From NCBI GenBank assembly GCA_902766915.1, contig CACXFN010000141.1, forward strand, positions 1 to 13,348: a DNA stretch of 13,348 nucleotides, written 5' to 3'. Below the pieces are notes generated by a model, which was not told the origin of the DNA, made no database searches, and saw only the letters and a list, made by a program, of their open reading frames with translations. Positions 5,782-11,935 of the stretch are shown here, one piece after another (position 1 is the stretch's first letter; each line of letters begins with the position of its first letter). Both the position numbers and the translations under genes were made by a program. This DNA is from an uncultured Eubacteriales bacterium (GTDB lineage Bacteria > Bacillota > Clostridia > Peptostreptococcales > Anaerovoracaceae).

Positions 5782-8133
5782 ATGCCAATCAAAGTCCCAA
5801 ACGACCTGCCAGCGGTCGATATATTAACCAAAGAAAACGTATTTGTAATGACCGATACCAGGGCTGTAACCCAGGATATCCGTCCCCTACAAATCTTGAT
5901 ACTCAATTTGATGCCCACTAAGATAGAGACGGAAACCCAGCTTACCAGACTTCTGGGAAATACCCCCCTTCAGGTGGAGTTAGAGCTGCTTCAAACCAGC
6001 ACACATAAGGCCAGCAATGTTTCCGAGGAACATATGATAGCCTTCTATAAGACCTTTGATCAAATCAAATCAAGATTCTACGACGGCATGATTATAACAG
6101 GTGCCCCGGTGGAATTAATGGAATTTGAAGAGGTTGAATATTGGGATGAACTCTGTGAAATCATGGAATGGGCTAAGGATCATGTTCACAGCATCTTCTA
6201 TATCTGTTGGGGTGCCCAGGCGGGCCTCTATTATAATTACGGAATTAAGAAATACACCCTTCCAAAGAAGCTTTCAGGTGTATACAGGCATACATTGGAA
6301 TATAAAACGGGAATGCTCTTTAGAGGATTTGACGATGAATTCTTTGTTCCCCATTCCAGGAATACAACTGTGGATGAAGAGGCGGTGTATAACCACCCTG
6401 ATCTAAGGGTAGTTGCAACATCACCGGAGGCGGGAATCTTTGCCTGCAAGTCCACTGACGATAAGCATATCTTCATCATGGGACATTCGGAATACGATCC
6501 TGACACCTTGAAAAAGGAATATGAAAGAGATGTAAAGGCGGGGATCAATCCGGAAATACCTTGTAATTATTTCCCCGGAGATGACCCCAATAAGGCACCT
6601 ACGGTAATTTGGCGTTCCTGCGCCAACCTCCTCTATTCCAACTGGCTAAACTACTTCGTATATCAGTCGACGCCATTTGATCTAAACGCTATATCAAGCG
6701 GCGCAACTCCATCCCATGAATTGGTCACTGAGGAGTTCGACCTCATAACTGCCAAATTTGGAGGCACCTCTCTAGCAAGCGGAGAGATGTTCGAGCAGGT
6801 GGGGAATATTATATTAGAGGAACCAAAGAGAAGGTTTATTGTTGCATCTGCTCCGGGAAAGAGAAACCCTAAGGACTATCCCAACGATTATAAGGTGACA
6901 GATAAACTAATTGAAATCGCTGAATGCGAAGTCCCCAGAACCCGAGAAGAGCTCCTGATGGAGCTTCAGGAGCGCTATCAGGAAATAGTTGACTACCTGG
7001 TTGGCGAAAAGGATAAATCCCCGGATTCCGACTCCAATGACTTCTATGTAAATATTGACTTTAGCTTCGATGTAGAAAAAGAGTTTAGAGAAATTGCCAA
7101 AACCATAGGCGGAGCCGGAGGCCGCCCCTCTTCTGGATTAAGGGGCTATATCCTAAGCCGCGGAGAATATCTAAATGCCAAGATTCTCGCTGCATATCTG
7201 GGCTATGACTTTGTTGACGCAGAAAAATACATAAAGTTCGACGAGGAAGGAAACTACGATTCCGAAACCACAGAGCCCCTACTCCAGGAGGAACTCCTGA
7301 AGCATGATAGGGCTGTGATCCCCGGATTCTACGGAAGTCTTCCCGATGGCAAGATTAAAACATTTAGCCGAGGTGGCTCCGACATAACCGGCGCTATAGT
7401 TGCAGCAGCAGTAAATTCCGATATGTATGAAAACTGGACCGACGTACCGGGACTCCTTATGGCTGATCCCGTAACGGTTTCAGAGCCCGTAACTGTACCG
7501 GTCATCACCTATAGAGAGCTTCGGGAAATGTCCTATCTGGGTGCAGAAGTAATGCATCCCGACGCAGTCTTCCCTGTGGTGGCAAAGGACATTCCCATTA
7601 GAATCTGCTCCACTCTGGAACCGGGAAAGCAAGGCACCTTAATCGTTAAAAGCGCCAGATATTATGAAACCAGCTACGATATTTCCGGAATAAGCGGCAA
7701 GAAAAACCATATCGCTATTACAATCCAAAAGGCCCACCTAAACGAGAATCCAAGGATGCGAGAAGCCGTCCTAAAGGTGTTTAGCGATAGAGAAATCAAG
7801 GTTGGCAACATAGTTGCAGGTGTCGACACCCTGACCTTGATAGTGGATGAAAAAGCTGTGGGTAATAGTTTGGAACAGATCAAATCCGAAATATCAACAA
7901 AGCTCGGTGGCGCAGAAATCAGCCTGCTTCAGGATATTGCCCTAATCGGAATAATCGGAAGGGACATCGGCAGTTCTCCGAATATCGCAATAAAGATCCT
8001 CTCTGCCCTGGCAGCCATGCATATCGGTATTAGGTTTATCGACCATGGTACGGGCAATATGAATATGATTCTGGCGGTAGATAACCAGGACTACGAAACC
8101 GCCGTGAAGGCCATATACCAGCAGTTTGCCTAA
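5782..8133 (+). CDS. Fused homoserine O-acyltransferase (MetA) - aspartokinase
   Basis: One 783-codon frame holds two full enzymes. Residues 1-303 are MetA, which acylates L-homoserine for methionine synthesis. C142 (in ICWGAQAG), H235 and E237 (in MGHSEYD) match the canonical catalytic residues at canonical numbers. E111 (TGAPVE) is the residue tied to acetyl-CoA rather than succinyl-CoA use. After a short linker (about 304-318), residues 319-783 are aspartokinase, which phosphorylates L-aspartate. Its motifs are KFGGTS (325-330), GGRPSSGLRGY (446-456), LSRGE (458-462), PGFYGS (514-519), TFSRGGSDITGA (527-538), TDVPGL (553-558) and MSYLGAEVMHP (583-593). Two ACT domains follow (about 633-710 and 716-783), suggesting amino-acid feedback. 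GGAGG stands six bases before the ATG. No internal start with a ribosome binding site was seen in the linker. The fused enzymes are not consecutive in the pathway: aspartate-semialdehyde and homoserine dehydrogenases act between them. Both assignments are firm; acetyl specificity and feedback are inferred. Confidence 0.96.
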   Translation: MPIKVPNDLPAVDILTKENVFVMTDTRAVTQDIRPLQILILNLMPTKIETETQLTRLLGNTPLQVELELLQTSTHKASNVSEEHMIAFYKTFDQIKSRFYDGMIITGAPVELMEFEEVEYWDELCEIMEWAKDHVHSIFYICWGAQAGLYYNYGIKKYTLPKKLSGVYRHTLEYKTGMLFRGFDDEFFVPHSRNTTVDEEAVYNHPDLRVVATSPEAGIFACKSTDDKHIFIMGHSEYDPDTLKKEYERDVKAGINPEIPCNYFPGDDPNKAPTVIWRSCANLLYSNWLNYFVYQSTPFDLNAISSGATPSHELVTEEFDLITAKFGGTSLASGEMFEQVGNIILEEPKRRFIVASAPGKRNPKDYPNDYKVTDKLIEIAECEVPRTREELLMELQERYQEIVDYLVGEKDKSPDSDSNDFYVNIDFSFDVEKEFREIAKTIGGAGGRPSSGLRGYILSRGEYLNAKILAAYLGYDFVDAEKYIKFDEEGNYDSETTEPLLQEELLKHDRAVIPGFYGSLPDGKIKTFSRGGSDITGAIVAAAVNSDMYENWTDVPGLLMADPVTVSEPVTVPVITYRELREMSYLGAEVMHPDAVFPVVAKDIPIRICSTLEPGKQGTLIVKSARYYETSYDISGISGKKNHIAITIQKAHLNENPRMREAVLKVFSDREIKVGNIVAGVDTLTLIVDEKAVGNSLEQIKSEISTKLGGAEISLLQDIALIGIIGRDIGSSPNIAIKILSALAAMHIGIRFIDHGTGNMNMILAVDNQDYETAVKAIYQQFA

Positions 8134-8196
8134 GGCGAAAGCCCGTGGCCGAGCGCAAAGCTGGGTGGCGGCTGCAAGCCCGTGGCACGGCGCAAG
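8134..8196. repeat. GC-rich spacer with imperfect direct repeat
   Basis: Directly after the fusion gene's stop comes a small GGC-GAAA-GCC hairpin (8134-8143). AAGCCCGTGGC then occurs at 8139-8149 and 8176-8186, each followed by a GCGCAA-type sequence. The block is clearly richer in G and C than its surroundings. No T-run follows, so it is not a typical intrinsic terminator for the upstream gene. Confidence 0.5.
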
Positions 8197-8197
8197 A

Positions 8198-8253
8198 GTG
8201 CGACAAAAAATGATTGCTTTCATGCGCCTTACGTAGTATAATATTTGTCGCAC
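8198..8253. promoter_or_regulatory. 10-bp inverted repeat framing the rpsT promoter
   Basis: GTGCGACAAA (8198-8207) and TTTGTCGCAC (8244-8253) are perfect reverse complements. One arm is upstream of the -35 and the other covers the predicted transcription start. Could be a regulator's paired site; inference only. Confidence 0.5.
8214..8242 (+). promoter_or_regulatory. Promoter of rpsT
   Basis: TTGCTT (8214-8219), a 17-nt spacer and a perfect TATAAT (8237-8242). Start near 8249 leaves a leader of about 72 nt before the rpsT ATG. Confidence 0.8.
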
Positions 8254-8320
8254 GTGACATAGGGTCCGTGCATGCAGATTTATTTCAGAAATTGCTATAT
8301 AGAACAGTGGGGTGAATTAA

Positions 8321-8593
8321 ATGGCAAATATTAAATCCGCAAAGAAAAGAATCAAAGTAATCGACAAGAAAACTGCTAGGAATAAGCGTGTTAAGGATCA
8401 CGTAAAGCAGGCCTTAAGAGAATTCGAAGATGCTATGTCTTCTGAAGACATGGACGCAGCCAAGGTTAAACTGGTTGCCGCAGAAAAGAAACTTAAGCAG
8501 GCTGCATCCAAGGGATCCATCAACAAATTCGCTGCATCCCGTAAGGTATCACGTCTGACGAAAAGATTCAACGCTGCCAACGCAGCAAAGTAA
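8321..8593 (+). CDS. rpsT: 30S ribosomal protein S20
   Basis: A 90-residue, Lys/Arg/Ala-rich helical protein beginning MANIKSAKKRIKV, the usual opening of bacterial S20. It binds 16S rRNA early in assembly of the small subunit. Length is typical. A GGGGTGA ribosome binding site stands five bases before the ATG. The leader of about 72 nt leaves room for translational autoregulation known for S20 in other bacteria, but I cannot recognise a specific structure. It has its own promoter and terminator, so it is monocistronic here. Confidence 0.97.
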   Translation: MANIKSAKKRIKVIDKKTARNKRVKDHVKQALREFEDAMSSEDMDAAKVKLVAAEKKLKQAASKGSINKFAASRKVSRLTKRFNAANAAK

Positions 8594-8644
8594 GTCTCAC
8601 CCGTCCCCACCAGTGTATAAGTTAAATACACATGCGATTGAGCA

Positions 8645-8709
8645 ATAAGGATAGCCTTCGAAACTATCCTTATAGAAATCCCCGGAAGTGTCTCCCGGGG
8701 ATTTTGTTT
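8645..8709 (+). terminator. Double-hairpin terminator after rpsT
   Basis: First stem: ATAAGGATAG (8645-8654) with CTATCCTTAT (8664-8673). Second stem: AAATCCCCGG (8676-8685) with CCGGGGATTT (8695-8704), followed by TGTTT. Both stems are perfect 10-bp repeats. The second lies only four bases past the stop of the opposing adhesin gene and may also end that transcript, although its minus-strand tail is poor in T. Confidence 0.85.
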
Positions 8710-11674
8710 ATTCTTCAGGTTTTTCTTCAGTTGTGGGTGCTTCCTCTGTCGGTTCTTCCTGAATCCTGGTATTTGTAATTGTTCCACCATTTAATGCAGG
8801 TGATCCTGAGGCCTCATAGCCCGGAAGCACGGTTTCTGCCACTCTGTAGTTCACTCCCATCAATTTAGGGAGGGCCTTCCATGTTGCAGTCCATGTATCA
8901 TCACCATTATCTTGGATGCTTAGTCTACTGATATAATCCACGGTTACATCCCTTGATGATGTGGCACTACTAATGGTATCTCCTACCTTCAGAAGCCTTA
9001 GAGCTACCTTGAATGCTGATTCTGTGGGACGAATCTTTTCATCGTCACCCGCCCATACGCTTTTTATAACAACATCCTCTGTTTCAGGAAAAACGGTTAC
9101 TTCATTGGACTTAACATTCTTATACTCCGGCTTGGTTGTTCCCGCCGCATCGATTCCTATGGTATAGGTTGCGTAATTCACTATACCGGAATGATGGCCT
9201 GCCCTGTTTCCGGAATCAAGGTTAAGGTCAGAAATGATGTCTCCGTCCTTTATGATAGTGGATTTACTCAGGGCATTTATATCCCTAACGCTATCGCTAA
9301 TCTTCGCAGTGAATCCAATGCGGATACTCTTACCTGCAATATCTAGCTGTCCCTCTTCCTGACCGATATTATCCACTCTTACAGTAATCTGATTCTTATT
9401 AATCGACACGGTTGGGCTAATATGCTTTCCTTCATCGACTACGGAACCCGTATTGGAAATATGGTCGCTGGGGTCTATTACTACTGCTCTTGCTGCAATA
9501 TCTCCCGGGTAAGATACGAACTCCAGATTTCTATCAAGGGTATCCGTAATAATTATGGACTTGGCATCATATGGTACATGAGCAATTATGGTATATTCGA
9601 AAGGTCTATCGAATTCCACGATGTCTTGATGCACATCCTTATTAACGTAAAGCTCTATTTCAGGCACATCCTCAATAACCAGGATTTTCTCCTCATTTAG
9701 TGCGGGAGAGCCGTTAACGGCGAAGCCCTTGATGTAGTCTTCTCTAACCTGATAGACCACGTTCTCTAACTTAGGAAGGTTCGGCCATTCGATTGTCCAT
9801 GTATTGGTATCCTTGCCACTTATCTTTGGCACAGGTTGCTCAGCCAACTCAACGGCAACGCCATCCGTCATTCTTTCCAGCTTAAGAGCCTTTTTAAGTT
9901 CCTCCTCGGTGCCGCGCTTTCTTTCCCAGTTAACTGTAATTATAAAGTTCTCAGTCTCAGGAATAACGGTTACTTCATTGGACTTTATGTCTTTATACTC
10001 ATTTCTGGTATGACCCTCTTCCGTCAACTCGATAGAGTAACTTGCACTGTTCTTTACGCCTTTCTGCGGCTCAGCATCCTTAGCCTCGGAATTCTGCGAT
10101 TCTGTATCCGCATCCTTCGAATCCTCAGCTTCAGGATCACCTAGTTCCAGGGCCTCCATGGTTCTGATGCTTTCATTAATCTGCGCACGGATGGAGACTC
10201 TAACCTTCTTACCGTTTATGTTCTGTTGTCCCTGACCTACACCTATATTATCGATTCTGACAGACAGATTCTGACCATCTATTGTGGCGTTGGCACTCAC
10301 CTTGGTTCCCGCCGCCGTCAAAGGATCTTCATCAAGGCCAAGCACAACTGCGGTTCCGGCAATCTCTTTATCGTCGGATACATAGTGAAGCTTTTCGCTT
10401 AGGTTATCTTTTATCACGATAGCCGTGGCATCCATCGGTACATATGCAATACTGTCATATTGGAAGACCTTATCGAACTCAACGATATTTTTATGGACTT
10501 CCTTCTCCACATATGTCTCTATGGCAATATTCCCCGGTTCTACACCATTTTCCTTATTTGTAACCACATAGCCCATGTTCATATCTCCAAAGGCACCTGC
10601 AGCCACAAAACCCTCTACAGCGGTGATTTCTTCTATCTGGAAATTAGCCCCGGATAGCTTTTTGAAATACTTTGTTTCCTTCTTGCTCTCATCCTTGGTT
10701 AGGGTTATTTCTTCCTCATCTTCTCCGTATTTTACCTTTAGAACCACGGACTCCACATTCTCAGGCCAGGCATTAGAACCGTCTAATGTCATCCACTTTT
10801 TCTCAACCGTAGTATTGACCAAACCGGGCTTTACCGTAGCCACATTTGATTTGTATTCGCTTAAAGCCCAATACTCATCATATAGAGAATATGTCACACT
10901 GTTTGGAATGCCGTCATGAACCAAGTCAGATATAACAGGCCCATTGTTGGAAACATTAATCCACTGGTCCTCCACGTCCTCTGCAGTTCCTGACTGGCTC
11001 TCCTTCTTTTTATTCAAATAAGACGCTATATCATCATAATTATCGGAATTAAGGTTTGCTTCAAACACAACCTTTACCCAGTGTCCCTGAAGCTTTCTGT
11101 CCACCAGGTTATAGAGGCCAACAGAGAGTTTGCCACTCTTTATATATGCAAAATCAGGACTATCGATTTCTATCTCAGTCCCTTCTCTACTCAGGATTTC
11201 TTCCATTACGGCATTATTGTTTGTCTCTTCGGAAGCATTCTCGACCGGCTTAGTTTCCTCAGACTCTGTTTCCTCCTGCTTGGATTCCTCAGACTCTGCT
11301 TCCACCTGCTTGGCTTCCTTCGGTGTCTCTCCCATATCGAATACGTGGACACCTTCTTTTCCCCTTGATTTAATGAATTCAGGGAGCTGATCGTTTAGGA
11401 TTAGCACCCCGCCATCCTTAGGGATATAAGCCAGAATCTCGTATTGGAAACCTTGATCAAAGGTATCTAATTCAGCGGTTACATTATTGTTCACATAAAG
11501 ATGAACCTCAGGGGCTAAATCCTCAGCAGGGGTCTCTTCTGCATCCTGGGTTTCATCGGCATTTGCCGTAACATAATTACCTGGCGCAATCAAAATAATT
11601 AACGCCATTAAAAAAACCATCAAGGGATTAATGGTACGTTTAAATTTCATTCTATTAAATCTATTAAAAAGCAT
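8708..11674 (-). CDS. Large secreted repeat protein with isopeptide-type and Cna-B-like domains, no wall anchor seen
   Basis: A 988-residue exported surface or adhesin-like protein. I start it at the ATG at 11674: GAGGGG lies six bases before it but directly abuts the ATG at 11680. The positions below count from 11680 (MKMLF, 990 residues). Signal peptide about 1-41. Three units follow, each an isopeptide-type adhesin domain then a Cna-B-like domain: 57-286 with 287-378, 383-574 with 577-670, and 673-864 with 867-971. Units 2 and 3 share strings such as VEFD, VRVDNIG/VRIDNIG and KSNEVTV; unit 1 is more diverged and carries an acidic ESEE-rich insertion (121-156). The tail (972-990) is PTEEAPTTEEKPEE-like and stops without LPxTG motif, membrane segment or basic tail. 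It could bind the surface non-covalently, be released, or have lost its anchor. Domain calls rest on pattern, not on a search. Confidence 0.82.
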   Translation of the reverse strand: MLFNRFNRMKFKRTINPLMVFLMALIILIAPGNYVTANADETQDAEETPAEDLAPEVHLYVNNNVTAELDTFDQGFQYEILAYIPKDGGVLILNDQLPEFIKSRGKEGVHVFDMGETPKEAKQVEAESEESKQEETESEETKPVENASEETNNNAVMEEILSREGTEIEIDSPDFAYIKSGKLSVGLYNLVDRKLQGHWVKVVFEANLNSDNYDDIASYLNKKKESQSGTAEDVEDQWINVSNNGPVISDLVHDGIPNSVTYSLYDEYWALSEYKSNVATVKPGLVNTTVEKKWMTLDGSNAWPENVESVVLKVKYGEDEEEITLTKDESKKETKYFKKLSGANFQIEEITAVEGFVAAGAFGDMNMGYVVTNKENGVEPGNIAIETYVEKEVHKNIVEFDKVFQYDSIAYVPMDATAIVIKDNLSEKLHYVSDDKEIAGTAVVLGLDEDPLTAAGTKVSANATIDGQNLSVRIDNIGVGQGQQNINGKKVRVSIRAQINESIRTMEALELGDPEAEDSKDADTESQNSEAKDAEPQKGVKNSASYSIELTEEGHTRNEYKDIKSNEVTVIPETENFIITVNWERKRGTEEELKKALKLERMTDGVAVELAEQPVPKISGKDTNTWTIEWPNLPKLENVVYQVREDYIKGFAVNGSPALNEEKILVIEDVPEIELYVNKDVHQDIVEFDRPFEYTIIAHVPYDAKSIIITDTLDRNLEFVSYPGDIAARAVVIDPSDHISNTGSVVDEGKHISPTVSINKNQITVRVDNIGQEEGQLDIAGKSIRIGFTAKISDSVRDINALSKSTIIKDGDIISDLNLDSGNRAGHHSGIVNYATYTIGIDAAGTTKPEYKNVKSNEVTVFPETEDVVIKSVWAGDDEKIRPTESAFKVALRLLKVGDTISSATSSRDVTVDYISRLSIQDNGDDTWTATWKALPKLMGVNYRVAETVLPGYEASGSPALNGGTITNTRIQEEPTEEAPTTEEKPEE
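11251..11310. repeat. Two tandem 30-bp repeats in the adhesin gene
   Basis: 11251-11280 and 11281-11310 match at most positions and encode the Glu/Ser-rich ESEE(S/T)K repeats in the first unit. The 30-bp period keeps the frame, so copy number could vary without breaking the gene. Confidence 0.75.
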
Positions 11675-11713
11675 CTTCATCCCCTCATTTTCCCTATTAA
11701 ATTCACATACTGA

Positions 11714-11742
11714 ATTATATACTATTTGTGCTCACAGGTCAA
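11714..11742 (-). promoter_or_regulatory. Promoter of the large adhesin-like gene
   Basis: Minus-strand TTGACC (11742-11737), exactly 17 nt, then a perfect TATAAT (11719-11714), about 35 nt before the coding start. GTGAATTT occurs on both sides of it and might be a binding site. Confidence 0.85.
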
Positions 11743-11875
11743 AGAAATTCACAATAAAAACACAAAAAAATCAGTAATTGCAAGGTTTTTAGCATATTTA
11801 GTGTTGCCTAAGTCACATTTATTTCCATAATTTGTTAAACCAATGAAAACTTAGGTAAATCCATGAATCTAGATT

Positions 11876-11909
11876 AAAAAAACACAGGGGTCGGATTATC
11901 CGACCCCTG
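11876..11909 (-). terminator. Intrinsic terminator of the InlB-repeat surface protein gene
   Basis: CAGGGGTCGG (11885-11894) pairs with CCGACCCCTG (11900-11909) over a 5-nt loop. Read on the minus strand it is followed by TGTTTTTTT (to 11876). It separates this gene from the next surface-protein gene, so the two are not one operon. The stretch 11743-11875 holds nothing further I can name. Confidence 0.92.
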
Positions 11910-11935
11910 ATTCTCTAGTAAACTTATTTCAGTAA

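Noticed and set aside
11675..11680. Start of the adhesin gene at the ATG at 11680
   Set aside because: The GAGGGG site touches this ATG with no spacing; the ATG two codons later has the proper six-base gap.
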